Source: an uncultured Acholeplasmatales bacterium (GTDB lineage Bacteria > Bacillota_I > Bacilli_A > Acholeplasmatales > Anaeroplasmataceae). From it: 64,000 bases of DNA. Position numbers and translations under genes: made by a program. The stretch covers positions 1 to 64,000 of the forward strand of contig CALUXI010000006.1 in NCBI GenBank assembly GCA_944324705.1, given 5' to 3'. Under the pieces are notes generated by a model. The model worked only from the letters and a program-made list of their open reading frames with translations. It was not told the DNA's origin and ran no database searches. Positions 15,700 through 25,783 of the stretch are shown piece by piece. Position 1 is the stretch's first letter. Every line of letters begins with the position of its first letter.

Positions 15700-15940
15700 A
15701 AAAGTCCCTCAATCCATTAAAGGACGAGGGAACGTGTTACCACCTTTATTCATTTATAAGTCACCTTATAAATCTCAACAAGTAAAATACTTAATGCTGT
15801 AACGGGCTAACCCGGAATAACCTACTATAAATTCAGCTTTCCACTTCCAGATGAACTAGTTATTTTTAATAGTCTCTTTTTCACCAAATTAAGAGCTCTC
15901 TAGGCAATTAAATCATAACATTTTTCTTTTCCTTGTGTTT
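15700..15940 (-). promoter_or_regulatory. T-box leader with a Phe (UUU) specifier, plus its promoter
   Basis: On the minus strand TTGACA (15975-15970) and TATCAT (15952-15947) with 17-bp spacing start a leader that begins near AGAGAGC. A stem whose lower helix ACTAT/ATAGT (15873-15869, 15828-15824) borders GAA-TTT-A places UUU as the specifier codon, meaning phenylalanine. The T-box core AAGGTGGTAACACG is at 15746-15733. Its TGGT bulge suits a tRNA with discriminator A. A terminator with TCCCTC/GAGGGA arms (15731-15704) and a T-run follows just before the aroF ribosome binding site. Uncharged tRNA-Phe should prevent termination. Confidence 0.92.
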
Positions 15941-16192
15941 AGTAATATGATATTAGAAATTGATTATTTTGTCAATTAATATTTTAATATAATGACAAAT
16001 TAGTTTTAGTTTGTTATTTAAATTTATATTTTTTACAATTTCTTTACAACTATTTTACAAGATTATGATAGATTCAATTATATTCTTATCTTAGAATATA
16101 ACTAAGATTTAGTAATTAAATTATTCTTAATAAAAACTTATTATCATAATTATTTGCTAGATGTTAATGAAACAGTTTATATGGGGGATAGT

Positions 16193-16534
16193 ATGTTAAA
16201 TAATTTTAAAAAGAAGATTTATAAAAAAATACCATTAATTATAACTATATTTCTAATAATAATCTATTGTTTATTATTTTGGCTATATATTACTTCTTAT
16301 AAAAATATTCATATTGCGATAATAATATTATTATTTATATTTGCTGTAATAGGGACTATATTGCTTTGTTTTCCTTTTAAAGTAGGACTAATATTAAATA
16401 TAATTGATACTATGCTTTATAGAAGAGGTTCTTTAGATGATGCTGAAAATGAACCTAGTAACTTTGCGATTTGGGGTTATAGAATTATTGGTTTAATTTT
16501 TATTATCTTATATTTTACGCCATTAATTTATTAG
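16193..16534 (+). CDS. Small membrane protein of unknown function
   Basis: This 113-residue protein has three or four transmembrane helices and a conserved-looking cytoplasmic loop (YRRGSLDDAENEPSN) before the last one. The ATG at 16193 is preceded by GGGGGAT, so I prefer it to the longer frame beginning at 16154. It stands alone, and no family is recognised. Confidence 0.6.
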   Translation: MLNNFKKKIYKKIPLIITIFLIIIYCLLFWLYITSYKNIHIAIIILLFIFAVIGTILLCFPFKVGLILNIIDTMLYRRGSLDDAENEPSNFAIWGYRIIGLIFIILYFTPLIY

Positions 16535-16616
16535 TTAGAGAATCTAGAATTATACTTACATTATTCAAGACTAAGAGTGATTATTAATTTCTAAATTTTT
16601 TGGCTGTAATATTATT

Positions 16617-16667
16617 ATAAAAGAAAAACTCGGTTTTAAGAAAATAGAGAATTTACTAAAAACCGAG
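16617..16667 (-). terminator. Terminator after the HTH/membrane operon
   Basis: On the minus strand CTCGGTTTT and AAAACCGAG form a nine-base stem with a 21-base loop, followed by TTTTTCTTTT. Confidence 0.75.
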
Positions 16668-16683
16668 ATTGGTGATATTTATA

Positions 16684-17121
16684 TTAATATTTTTTACGAT
16701 AATAAAGATAACATATTCCATAAATTAAAAGAATTAAAATACATTCAATACTTAAAAGAAAGAAGAAGTGTGGTTGTTTATAATAACCAGCTACTATCAT
16801 AAATAAAGCATTTAAGAATAAGATAGTTTTAATAACTAAATTATAAGATTTTGTTTTAATAAAAGCATTTCTTTCATCATTATATTTAGTATATAATTTG
16901 ATTCTCCATTTTTCACTACCTATTATTAAAGAATAAATAGCTATTTTAAATATAATAGCAGCCTCTAAAATACCAAAAACCAAATATCTTAATACTAATA
17001 ATTCATAATTAAATTGTTCTTTTAAAATTGCCTCTAAAGAAGATACAATAATAACTGGCAATAAAGTAGCAAGACAAGCTAATACTAATTTAATTTTAGT
17101 TGCTTTTAGAAAATTTTCCAT
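16684..17121 (-). CDS. Four-helix membrane protein paired with an HTH regulator
   Basis: Four transmembrane helices span the 145 residues. The central loop KYNDERNAFIKTKSYNL matches the DERN-x-I-x-x-KS pattern typical of small membrane proteins encoded beside Xre-type regulators. The start follows GAGGAGG and overlaps the upstream regulator's stop. The pair probably forms a sensor or self-regulated unit, but the signal is unknown. Confidence 0.75.
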   Translation of the reverse strand: MENFLKATKIKLVLACLATLLPVIIVSSLEAILKEQFNYELLVLRYLVFGILEAAIIFKIAIYSLIIGSEKWRIKLYTKYNDERNAFIKTKSYNLVIKTILFLNALFMIVAGYYKQPHFFFLLSIECILILLIYGICYLYYRKKY

Positions 17122-17327
17122 TATTCATTTTCCTCCTCTAAGATAAATAGATCTTCAACATGTATATTAAATATTTTAGCCATTTTTAGGGCCAAAGGTA
17201 AAGAAGCGATATATCGCCCAGATTCAATAGATATGATTGTTTGCCTCGTAACACCTAAAGCATTAGCTAAAGCTTCTTGGGTCATTTTAACCTTTTTACG
17301 ATAATAATAAACTTTATTTAATAACAT
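17121..17327 (-). CDS. Short Xre-family helix-turn-helix regulator
   Basis: Nearly the whole 68-residue protein is one HTH_3 domain: MTQEALANALGVTRQTIISI followed by ESGRY and SLPLALKMAKIF. Proteins of this size bind operators as dimers and often repress their own operon. It starts six bases after the upstream peptidase stop and its stop overlaps the membrane-protein start, so all three genes can be co-transcribed. Confidence 0.9.
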   Translation of the reverse strand: MLLNKVYYYRKKVKMTQEALANALGVTRQTIISIESGRYIASLPLALKMAKIFNIHVEDLFILEEENE

Positions 17328-17332
17328 TTTAT

Positions 17333-19015
17333 CTACATCTTTTCTATAATAGGAATTAAGTTGTTAATAACAGCATGTATTGTCTCCTTTTTAAAAGGAT
17401 TGTTAAGTCCTGCTGCTTTTAATAGTTCTAAAAATGGTAGAGTGCCACCTAAACTACATAATTTTAAATAATTATGCCAAGCTTTATTGTGATCTTCTAA
17501 ATCTAATAAATAAAACTCTAAAGCACAAATACTAGCTAAAGCATAGTCGATATAATATAATGGATTAATAAATATGTGGCTTTGTTTATACCAAAATGTA
17601 CCACTAGCAGTAAATTTACATTCGCCATAATCTTTCCATGGAAGGTAAATCTTCTCTAATTTTTGCCAAGTATTTTTAATTTCGGTAGCATTCATAGTAG
17701 GATTTTCATAAACTAAACTTTGAAAATGATCAACTAAACAAGAATAAGGTAAGAATGTAATCATCTCACTCATATGAATTTGTTTATATTTATTAGTATC
17801 TTCTTTAAAAAAAGATTCTAAATAAGGATAACTAAAGAACTCCATAGCAGTAGAATGAATTTCAGCTGTTTCATAGGTTGGGCAAATCATATCTGGATTA
17901 TTAATAAACTTAGAAGCGTAGTAATATTGGAAAGCATGACCAGCTTCATGAGTTAATACATTTACATCATCAGCAGTTTTATTGAAGTTAGCAAAAATAA
18001 ATGGTGCTTTATAAAGAGGTAAATCAGAACAATATCCGCCAGACATTTTACCAGGTTTAGTTTCTAAATCCATCAAGTCATTGTCAATCATAAAATTAAA
18101 AAATTCATTTGTTTCTTTAGATAGTAGATGATACATTTCTTTAGCTTTTTGAACAAGCTCTGAAGTATCCCCTTTAGGAGTAGGATTACCATCTAAAAAA
18201 TTTAAACTTAAATCATAATGTTTAGGATTAGCTATATTAATACGTTTGGCTTGTTTTTCAATTAATTTATTAGCAATAGGGACTACATACTCTAAAATAT
18301 TTTTTCTAAATTCATTAACTTTATTTAAATCATAATCAGTTCTACCAAGTCTTAAATAACCTAGTTCATTATAATTGTTAAAACCTAAAGTTTTAGCGAT
18401 TTTATCTCTAACTTTTACTAATTCTAAATAAATATTAATTATTTTTTCATCGTTTTTTGCCATAAAATTATCAACTTTTATCGCAGCATTTTTTCTTATC
18501 TCTCTATCTAAATTTTGGCTATATTTAGCCATTTGACTGAGATTATTGATTTTGCCATCGAATTCAATTTCAGCCCCGGCAATCAATTTGTCATATTCAT
18601 CTTGTAATTTAGATTCAAGAATAAGTAAATCAATAATTTTTTGATCAAATATTTTATTTTTAATATTTAATTTTAAGAAGTAAAAAGAACCATAAATGTT
18701 TTCTAATTCACTTTTAAGTTTATGATTTAATAAAGCTTTATTAAAATTATTAGTAACTTCTTCAATTAAAGGATTGATTTCATTTAAATAATTATTTTCT
18801 TCATCATAAAATTTATCATTAGTATTAATAGTATATCTAATCATAGCTAAACTAGCTAATGTTATAACTTTAATATAATTATCTTCATATTCTTTAATTA
18901 ATTTTTTAATAGAAGTAAGGTTTGTTTCTTCGTTTATTTTTTTTATTAAATCATTTTGTTCATTTTGATATTCGGATATATCAATTCTTTTATATGGTAT
19001 ATCGTTAAAACGCAT
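17333..19015 (-). CDS. M3-family oligoendopeptidase (PepF type)
   Basis: The 560-residue protein is a cytosolic metallopeptidase that trims oligopeptides. The zinc motif HEAGH lies in NVLTHEAGHAFQYYYAS at about residue 355, with the third ligand Glu expected in YETAEIHSTAMEF. Length and the C-terminal helices fit the M3B group. RBS AGGAGG precedes the ATG. It follows a DegV gene closely and is itself followed by the regulator/membrane pair. Confidence 0.93.
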   Translation of the reverse strand: MRFNDIPYKRIDISEYQNEQNDLIKKINEETNLTSIKKLIKEYEDNYIKVITLASLAMIRYTINTNDKFYDEENNYLNEINPLIEEVTNNFNKALLNHKLKSELENIYGSFYFLKLNIKNKIFDQKIIDLLILESKLQDEYDKLIAGAEIEFDGKINNLSQMAKYSQNLDREIRKNAAIKVDNFMAKNDEKIINIYLELVKVRDKIAKTLGFNNYNELGYLRLGRTDYDLNKVNEFRKNILEYVVPIANKLIEKQAKRINIANPKHYDLSLNFLDGNPTPKGDTSELVQKAKEMYHLLSKETNEFFNFMIDNDLMDLETKPGKMSGGYCSDLPLYKAPFIFANFNKTADDVNVLTHEAGHAFQYYYASKFINNPDMICPTYETAEIHSTAMEFFSYPYLESFFKEDTNKYKQIHMSEMITFLPYSCLVDHFQSLVYENPTMNATEIKNTWQKLEKIYLPWKDYGECKFTASGTFWYKQSHIFINPLYYIDYALASICALEFYLLDLEDHNKAWHNYLKLCSLGGTLPFLELLKAAGLNNPFKKETIHAVINNLIPIIEKM

Positions 19016-19026
19016 TAAAATACCTC

Positions 19027-19878
19027 CTATTTTGTAACATATAAAATTCCAATTGTGCCTTTACCACAATGTGAACTAATAACGCAACCAGCACAAGTTG
19101 TATAGATGTTGATTTTTTTAGGTAAGAAGGTTTTAAGTTCGTTAACTAAATAATTGGCATCTTCATAATTAAGGGAGTGAGTTACAAAGATATTTTCACA
19201 TTCTAAATTATTTAAATCATTCTTAACCATGTTTAATAAAACATTTAAAGCATTAATCATTTTGCCACGTGGTTTAGGACCAACATTCATCTTTCCATCT
19301 CTAACCTCAATAATTGGTTTAATTTTAAACACTTTACCAATTAAATTAGTTAGACCATTACAACGTCCGCCTTTATATAGATAATCAAGGGTAGGAATAA
19401 CAAATTGACTTTTAACTTTAGTTCTATAAATATTAAGATCATCAGTAATTTCTTGAAGTGATTTACCTTCATCCCTTAACTTAGCTATTCTTAATAAGTT
19501 AAGACCTATACCAGTAGATAAATTCATAGAATCAATTACACTAATCTTTTCTGGGTCAACCTCTTCACTAGCAAGTCTTGCATTATTATAGGTAGATGAC
19601 ATAGCTTTAGATATACCTGTATATATTATTTCATAGCCCTCATCAACATATTTGTTAAAGACATCTAAGAAAGTTTGAAACGAAATAGCCGCTGTCTTTG
19701 GTAACATATTATATTCTTCAACTTTTTGATATAAAGATGTAGTATCAATATTTTGGCCATCTAAAAAAGAATCTTCACCAAAATTTACATAAAGAGGGAG
19801 AACTAAAATATCTAATTTAGTTATTAATTCCTTTGTTAAATCACAAGTTGAATCTGTAATAATTTTAATTTTTGCCAT
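19027..19878 (-). CDS. DegV-family fatty-acid-binding protein
   Basis: DegV proteins (FakB type) hand fatty acids to a kinase for phospholipid synthesis. The hallmark ITDSTCDLT is at residues 5-13. The middle holds YTGISKAMSSTY and the C-terminal lobe contains TLDYLYKGGR. The length of 283 residues is typical. The ATG at 19878 follows GAGGTG, so the longer frame to 19911 is not used. It precedes the peptidase gene by 11 bases. Confidence 0.92.
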   Translation of the reverse strand: MAKIKIITDSTCDLTKELITKLDILVLPLYVNFGEDSFLDGQNIDTTSLYQKVEEYNMLPKTAAISFQTFLDVFNKYVDEGYEIIYTGISKAMSSTYNNARLASEEVDPEKISVIDSMNLSTGIGLNLLRIAKLRDEGKSLQEITDDLNIYRTKVKSQFVIPTLDYLYKGGRCNGLTNLIGKVFKIKPIIEVRDGKMNVGPKPRGKMINALNVLLNMVKNDLNNLECENIFVTHSLNYEDANYLVNELKTFLPKKINIYTTCAGCVISSHCGKGTIGILYVTK

Positions 19879-20043
19879 AATTAACACCTCATTTTTTATA
19901 TAATTATACAATGATAAAAGACTTTAATAAAGACAAAAAAACATAAATATTATATAATAAAACAAAGGTGTGATTAAAATGAGCATATAGTATTAATTTA
20001 CATAGATATTAAAAAATATAGACGGAGTAAAGGAGTGACTAAA

Positions 20044-21369
20044 ATGCCTAGAGCTATCTTAGTAGGAGTTAATATTAAAGGTGAGTTTTTTGATCTTGAT
20101 TATTCTTTACATGAACTTAAAGCTCTTGCCGAAACTCTAGATTATGAAATAGTTTATAATGTGAGACAAAATAAAGATAAAATAGATCCAGCTACTTTTA
20201 TAGGTAAAGGTAAAGTAGAAGAATTAAGTGTTTTAATAAAAGAATATGAAGCAGATGTTATAATATTTGATGATGTTTTATCACCTGCTCAAAATAGAAA
20301 TTTAGAAGAAATTTTAAAGATAAAAGTTATAGATAGGACTTATTTAATTTTAGAAATATTTAAAATGCGTGCTAAAACAAAAGAAGCTAAATATGAAATA
20401 GATTTAGCTAGATATCGTTATATGTTATCAAGACTTGGTTTAATGCATGAAGGGGACTCAAGAACCGGGGGAACTAGTGGCAGCTTAAGTAATAAAGGTA
20501 GTGGGGAAACTACACAAGAATTAGATAGAAGACGTTTAGAAAATGAAATAATTAAATTAGAAGCTAATTTAAGAGAAATTAAGAAAAGAAAAATTAATCA
20601 AATTGAAAGAAGAAAGAAAAATAGTATTCCTATTGTTTCTTTGGTTGGTTATACTAATGCTGGTAAAAGTTCAACAATGAATTCTTTAATAAATTATTTA
20701 GGAGAAGATAAAAATAAAGAAGTATTAGCTAAAGATTGTTTATTTGCTACTTTAGATACTTATTCGAGAGCTTTAAGCTATAATAATTTAAATTTTATTT
20801 TAACTGACACAATTGGTTTTATCTCTAAATTACCTACAACATTAGTTTATTCATTTTATTTTACTTTAGAAGAAGTAAAAAATTCAGATTTAATAGTATA
20901 TATTGTGGATATATCAAGTCCCTATGCATTACAAGAATTTGAAATAACTTATAAAGTATTAGAACAAATAGGAGCTAGTGATATACCTTTTGTAATAGCA
21001 TTTACTAAAATTGATAAACTTGAAAATTCCCAAACTAATTTACCACCTCAAATATTAGGTTATATTAGTCAAAACTTAAGTAAAGAAATAAGCTATAAAG
21101 AATATAGATTTACTTTTATTAATAATAAAAATGGAGCTGGCATTAATAATTTAGTAGAAGCTATATTCAAAGAATTAAGTAGTACATTTATGCACTTATT
21201 TTTAAATGTCCCTTATAGTGATGGTAAAACAATAAATATGATTGAGGAACATGCTCAAATAATGACTAAAACTTATTTGAATGATTTTATACATTATGAA
21301 ATCTTAACCGATGAGAAATATTATCCTAATTATTTACAATATGAAGAAAACAATCAAATTGTAAGTTAA
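20044..21369 (+). CDS. hflX: Ribosome-associated GTPase HflX
   Basis: HflX binds the 50S subunit and rescues or splits stalled ribosomes. The N-terminal domain (residues 1-190) ends in a Gly-rich loop (GTSGSLSNKGSGE) and a coiled helix. The G domain has GYTNAGKSS (G1), DTIGF (G3) and TKID (G4). RBS AAAGGAG touches a GTG at 20035 but fits the ATG at 20044. A TATAAT box lies near 19957. A strong terminator follows the stop directly. Confidence 0.94.
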   Translation: MPRAILVGVNIKGEFFDLDYSLHELKALAETLDYEIVYNVRQNKDKIDPATFIGKGKVEELSVLIKEYEADVIIFDDVLSPAQNRNLEEILKIKVIDRTYLILEIFKMRAKTKEAKYEIDLARYRYMLSRLGLMHEGDSRTGGTSGSLSNKGSGETTQELDRRRLENEIIKLEANLREIKKRKINQIERRKKNSIPIVSLVGYTNAGKSSTMNSLINYLGEDKNKEVLAKDCLFATLDTYSRALSYNNLNFILTDTIGFISKLPTTLVYSFYFTLEEVKNSDLIVYIVDISSPYALQEFEITYKVLEQIGASDIPFVIAFTKIDKLENSQTNLPPQILGYISQNLSKEISYKEYRFTFINNKNGAGINNLVEAIFKELSSTFMHLFLNVPYSDGKTINMIEEHAQIMTKTYLNDFIHYEILTDEKYYPNYLQYEENNQIVS

Positions 21370-21396
21370 CCCTACTTCCTTGTAGGGTTTTCTTTT
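21368..21396 (+). terminator. Terminator of hflX
   Basis: AACCCTAC pairs with GTAGGGTT around TTCCTT and is followed by TTTCTTTT. Confidence 0.9.
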
Positions 21397-21446
21397 ATAT
21401 GTTATAATTCTATTGTAAAAACGTTTTCATAAATAGAGGAAATGTT

Positions 21447-22134
21447 ATGATGAGAAAAACAATACTAGCTTTATTTATTGTCTTTTTACTTAGTAGTTGC
21501 AATATGTTTTAATTAAATAAAAGAGAATTAAAAAAGTAAAAGAATTTGTAACTAATCTAGAAGAACTTGATGATTTCTTTGTTATTATGTCAGGAAATAT
21601 TTTGTTAATCAGGATGGGTTTTATGTTTATGATGAAAATGATTCTTATTATCTAGATTTTGGTATCTTTTCATATACAAGAAAAGATTATCGTAATTATA
21701 AATTTAGATATGATTGTAATAATAAAGTTTTATATGAGGGTGATACTATTTTTAAAGAAGATTTAACATTAAATGATAAGGTCGAGTTTTATAATTACAT
21801 TAATGATAATTATTTAAAAGAAGAAGTATTACTTAACTTTAATCAAGTTATACCATTAATCAAAGATATTTATTTAAATACAGATAATATGCATTATACT
21901 AATATTGCATATATTAAAACAGAAATTAAAGGTGAACTATTAAATTCTTATCCTGATATTATAAATTATTTTACGAAGATTAATAGTGATTTTGTCTTTA
22001 ATGAAGAAGATATTTACCAAGTAGCTATTGGTGTAGATATTGATTATACTAAGTTATATCCTACTTTTATTTTTGGTAAAGATAATAATAATTATATAAG
22101 TTTTGATGGTGTCTTTGATTTTATTACTAAATAA
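21447..22134 (+). pseudogene. Frameshifted lipoprotein gene
   Basis: A ribosome binding site (GAGGA) and ATG start a lipoprotein signal peptide, MMRKTILALFIVFLLSSCN, that stops four codons after the lipobox. The sequence then continues in a second frame (KKVKEFVTNLEELDDFF). From about 21600 it runs in a third frame, open to TAA at 22134 (GFYVYDENDSYYLDFGIF and on). At least two frame changes are needed to restore one protein of about 225 residues. An 81-codon piece from 21889 has no ribosome binding site of its own. Confidence 0.75.
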
Positions 22135-22152
22135 TGGCTTAATAATAAGATA

Positions 22153-22187
22153 AAAAAGAGGTCTTGAATTAATTTTCAAGACCTTTT
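22153..22187. terminator. Bidirectional terminator
   Basis: AGGTCTTGAA and TTCAAGACCT form a perfect ten-base stem around TTAATT with A- and T-runs on the two sides. Confidence 0.92.
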
Positions 22188-24048
22188 AATCAAGCTCTAA
22201 AGCTCCAGTATAAAGTTTATAATAAATACCTTTTTTAGCTAATAATTCTTCGTGAGTTCCGCGTTCAATAATAACACCATGATCTAAAACCATAATTGCA
22301 TTAGAATTTTTAATAGTAGATAGTCTATGAGCTATCATAAAGACAGTTCTACCTTCCATTAATTTATCCATACCTTTTTCAACTAAGGCTTCAGTTCTAG
22401 TATCAATTGAAGAAGTAGCTTCATCTAAGATTAAAACTGGAGTATCAGCTATCATAGCTCTAGCAATAGATAAAAGTTGTCTTTGTCCTTGTGATAGATT
22501 AGCTCCATCACCAGTTATGTAGGTATTGTAACCATCTGGGAGTCTTCTAATAAAACTATCAGCATTAGCAAGTTTAGCTGCCGCAATTACTTCATCATCA
22601 GTAGCATCTAATTTGCCATATTTAATATTATCTTTGATGGTTCCAGTAAATAGATGAGTATCTTGTAAAACTATACCAAGAGAACGCCGTAAATCTTGTT
22701 TTTTGATATCTTTTACATCAATTCCATCATAAGTGATAGAACCACTATTAATTTCATAGAAACGATTAATTAAATTAGTTATAGTAGTTTTACCAGCCCC
22801 AGTTGAACCAACAAAGGCTATTTTTTGACCTGGTTTTGCATATAAAGATAAGTCGTTTAAGATTAACTTATTTTCGTAATAACCAAAATCAACATTGTAA
22901 AATCTAACATCACCTTTTAATTTTTCTAAACTGTCATCAGATTTTTTCCATGCCCAAGTATTAGTTTTTTCGTTAACTTCAATTAATTTGTTATCAGCTT
23001 CTTTAACATTTACAAGGGTTACAGTACCATCATCTATTTCAGGTGTCTCATCAATTAAATGGAATATTCTTTCAGCCCCAGCTAAACCACCTAAAAGTAA
23101 ATTAGATTGTTGAGTGAACTGATTAATTGGCATTGTTGCTTGTCTTACATATACAAGATAAGTAGAAATACTTCCTAAAGTAAATGTTACACCTAAAACT
23201 GGATTTAAAGCAAGTAGTGCCCCAATTATAGCTACTACAGCATAATTAATGTAAGAAACACTAACAACAAATGGTATCATGGAAAAAGAATATCTTAAAG
23301 CTTCTTCACCAACTTTTTGTAGATATTTATCTTGTTCAATAAATTGCTTAATATTTTCTTCTTCATGATTAAATACCATAACAACTTTTTGCCCAGATAA
23401 ACTTTCTTCAACAAAACCATTTAGTTGAGCCATAGCTTCTTGTTGTTTTTCAAAGTTTTTCTTAGCTCTTTTACTAGCATATAAAACATAGATGAAAATA
23501 ATAATATAAAATATTGTACATAAAATAGAAAGTAACCAGTTAAGAATAAAGATTAAAACAAATAAACCGGCTATTTGAATGAAATTAGAGATAAGCATTG
23601 CGAAAGCATTATTCATAGAATCAGCTAACATATCAATGTCATTAGTATAATTTGACATTATTTGACCATGAGTTTGATGATCAAAGAAAGATAATGGTAA
23701 AGTTTCCATTTTACTAAACATATCTCGTCTTAATTCAAATATAACTTTTTGAGCTAAATAAACCATTATTTGGGTATAGCCTAAGGTTGCTAAAGCTCCA
23801 CATAGATAAATACAGGCTTCTAGTAGAATTCCTTGCCAAAGGTTTTTAAAATTATCACTTTCAGGATTAGCAAATTCATCGATAATTGGTTTAAACATAT
23901 AAGTACCAAGTAAATTAGCTAAAGCACTAATAGTGACTAATATGGCTACAATGAATAATAATATTTTATGTCTACCTAAATAATGAAGAAATTGTTTAGC
24001 AGTTCTTTTTAAATTTTTAGGTCTTTTACTTCCTAGAATCGGCGGCAT
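22186..24048 (-). CDS. Heterodimeric ABC exporter subunit with a catalytic Walker B
   Basis: This 620-residue half-exporter has six transmembrane helices, Walker A GSTGAGKTT at about residue 410, signature LSQGQ and Walker B LILDEATSSID with the catalytic Glu. Between the two domains it has an extra 30-residue charged linker. The first 23 bases overlap the upstream subunit. With that subunit's degenerate Walker B, the pair fits the YheHI/LmrCD type exporting drugs, lipids or peptides. Its terminator directly follows the stop. Confidence 0.93.
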   Translation of the reverse strand: MPPILGSKRPKNLKRTAKQFLHYLGRHKILLFIVAILVTISALANLLGTYMFKPIIDEFANPESDNFKNLWQGILLEACIYLCGALATLGYTQIMVYLAQKVIFELRRDMFSKMETLPLSFFDHQTHGQIMSNYTNDIDMLADSMNNAFAMLISNFIQIAGLFVLIFILNWLLSILCTIFYIIIFIYVLYASKRAKKNFEKQQEAMAQLNGFVEESLSGQKVVMVFNHEEENIKQFIEQDKYLQKVGEEALRYSFSMIPFVVSVSYINYAVVAIIGALLALNPVLGVTFTLGSISTYLVYVRQATMPINQFTQQSNLLLGGLAGAERIFHLIDETPEIDDGTVTLVNVKEADNKLIEVNEKTNTWAWKKSDDSLEKLKGDVRFYNVDFGYYENKLILNDLSLYAKPGQKIAFVGSTGAGKTTITNLINRFYEINSGSITYDGIDVKDIKKQDLRRSLGIVLQDTHLFTGTIKDNIKYGKLDATDDEVIAAAKLANADSFIRRLPDGYNTYITGDGANLSQGQRQLLSIARAMIADTPVLILDEATSSIDTRTEALVEKGMDKLMEGRTVFMIAHRLSTIKNSNAIMVLDHGVIIERGTHEELLAKKGIYYKLYTGALELD

Positions 24049-25774
24049 TTACTACACCCCCTAACTGCGTATTATATAATTCTTGATAAATATTATTTCG
24101 GGCCAATAATTCTTCATGATTACCAATGTCGGTAATAGTTCCGTTATCAAGGATTATAATCATGTCAGCACCCATAACAGAAGTAATACGTTGGGCAATA
24201 ATGATATTAGTCAGCCCTTTTAAATTTCTAATATTGGTTAGAATTTTTCTTTCAGTTTCCATATCACAGGCTGAGGTTGAATCATCAAAAATTATAATTT
24301 TTGGTTTTTTAAGTAAGGCTCTAGCAATACATAATCTTTGTTTTTGTCCGCCAGATACATTGACACCACCTTGACCCAAATCATAATCTAGTCCGCCAGG
24401 TAATCTATCAATAAATTCGTCAGCACAAGCCATTTTTAAGGCTTCATATAAAGTTTTATCGTCAGCAGTTTTGTCACCCCATTTAAGGTTTTCTCTAATT
24501 GTGCCACTAAATAAAACATTATTTTGTAAAGCAATAGAAATATTGTCTCTTAAACTTTTTAAATCATAGTCTTTAACATTTTTATTATCGATTAAAACTT
24601 CACCTTTAGTTACATCATATAATCTCAATATTAAAGAAACAAGAGTAGATTTAGCACTACCAGTTCCACCTAAAATACCAACACTAGTACCACCAGGAAT
24701 ATGAACATTAATTCCTGATAAAACATATTCCATACTATTTTCTCTATATTTAAAAGAAACATCATTAAAATCTATCGTTCCATCCTTAATTTCTTTTAAA
24801 CCATTAGGATTTTCAGGAATGGTAGGAACTTCCTTAAATATTTGACATAATCTTTCAGAAGAAGCAAAAGATCTATTAACAAGTAAGAAGATATTAGAAA
24901 ACATCATTAAAGAATTTAATACTTGTAAGATATAAGAAAGCAAAGCTGTTAGAGTTCCAATTTGTAATGTATCATTATGAACCGCCACTGAACCTAAATA
25001 TAGAATACAAGTAGTAACAGCATACATTACAAGCTGAAATGAAGGTTGATTTAGTTGAGCCACTCTAAAAGTAAACTTAGTAACATCCATTACCTTTTTA
25101 TTGGCTTTATTAAATTTTTCTTTTTCAAATTCCTCTCTAACATAACTTTTAACAGTTCTAATGGCATTTATATTTTCTCTAACTACTAGGTTAACATTAT
25201 CTACACTTTTTTGTAAAACACTATATTTAGGAGCAGTTTTACGAACAATAAGGAATAAAATTATTGCCAAAACAGGAACACCGCAAAGGAATACCCAAGC
25301 GATACTAGGTGCCATAACAAAAGATAAACCAACTCCCATAAGCAGCATAATAGGGGCACGACAAATTGGTCTAATACCACCAGCTAAAGTGTTTTGCATA
25401 ATCTGTACATCATTAGTAACTCTAGTTATTAGAGATGCAGATTCAAAATGGTCAATATTAGAAAAAGAATAAGTTTGGATTTTTTTAAATGTTTCTAATC
25501 TTAATTTATAACTAAAATTAGTCACTAATCTAGCATTAGATCTAGCATAAAAATGGCCAGTTATAAGGCTTATTAAGGCACAGCCTATAATTAAAGAACC
25601 ACTTATCCAAATTTGATTCATATTTGATTCTTCAATACCAATATCGATGATATCACGCATTAAAAAGGGTATTATAAGTTCAAATATAGTTTCAACTATT
25701 ACTAATATTAGAGTAATAATTAAGTCTTTTTTATAATATTTGAGATAACTTAATATATATTTTAAATCATTCAT
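24026..25774 (-). CDS. Heterodimeric ABC exporter subunit with a degenerate Walker B
   Basis: The 582-residue protein has six transmembrane helices and an ATPase domain. Walker A is GGTGSAKST, where Ala replaces the usual Gly. The signature is VSGGQKQR, and Walker B is IIFDDSTSACD with Asp replacing the catalytic Glu. The composite site with its partner should carry the ATPase activity. It begins nine bases after an aminotransferase gene, and its own ribosome binding site is weak, suggesting coupled translation. Confidence 0.92.
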   Translation of the reverse strand: MNDLKYILSYLKYYKKDLIITLILVIVETIFELIIPFLMRDIIDIGIEESNMNQIWISGSLIIGCALISLITGHFYARSNARLVTNFSYKLRLETFKKIQTYSFSNIDHFESASLITRVTNDVQIMQNTLAGGIRPICRAPIMLLMGVGLSFVMAPSIAWVFLCGVPVLAIILFLIVRKTAPKYSVLQKSVDNVNLVVRENINAIRTVKSYVREEFEKEKFNKANKKVMDVTKFTFRVAQLNQPSFQLVMYAVTTCILYLGSVAVHNDTLQIGTLTALLSYILQVLNSLMMFSNIFLLVNRSFASSERLCQIFKEVPTIPENPNGLKEIKDGTIDFNDVSFKYRENSMEYVLSGINVHIPGGTSVGILGGTGSAKSTLVSLILRLYDVTKGEVLIDNKNVKDYDLKSLRDNISIALQNNVLFSGTIRENLKWGDKTADDKTLYEALKMACADEFIDRLPGGLDYDLGQGGVNVSGGQKQRLCIARALLKKPKIIIFDDSTSACDMETERKILTNIRNLKGLTNIIIAQRITSVMGADMIIILDNGTITDIGNHEELLARNNIYQELYNTQLGGVVNAADSRK

Positions 25775-25783
25775 AATAAAAGG

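Noticed and set aside
19978-19990. Mini-ORF of three codons (MSI) with a GGTG site upstream of hflX
   Set aside because: It is too short and not coupled to hflX, which has its own strong ribosome binding site. Chance is likely.
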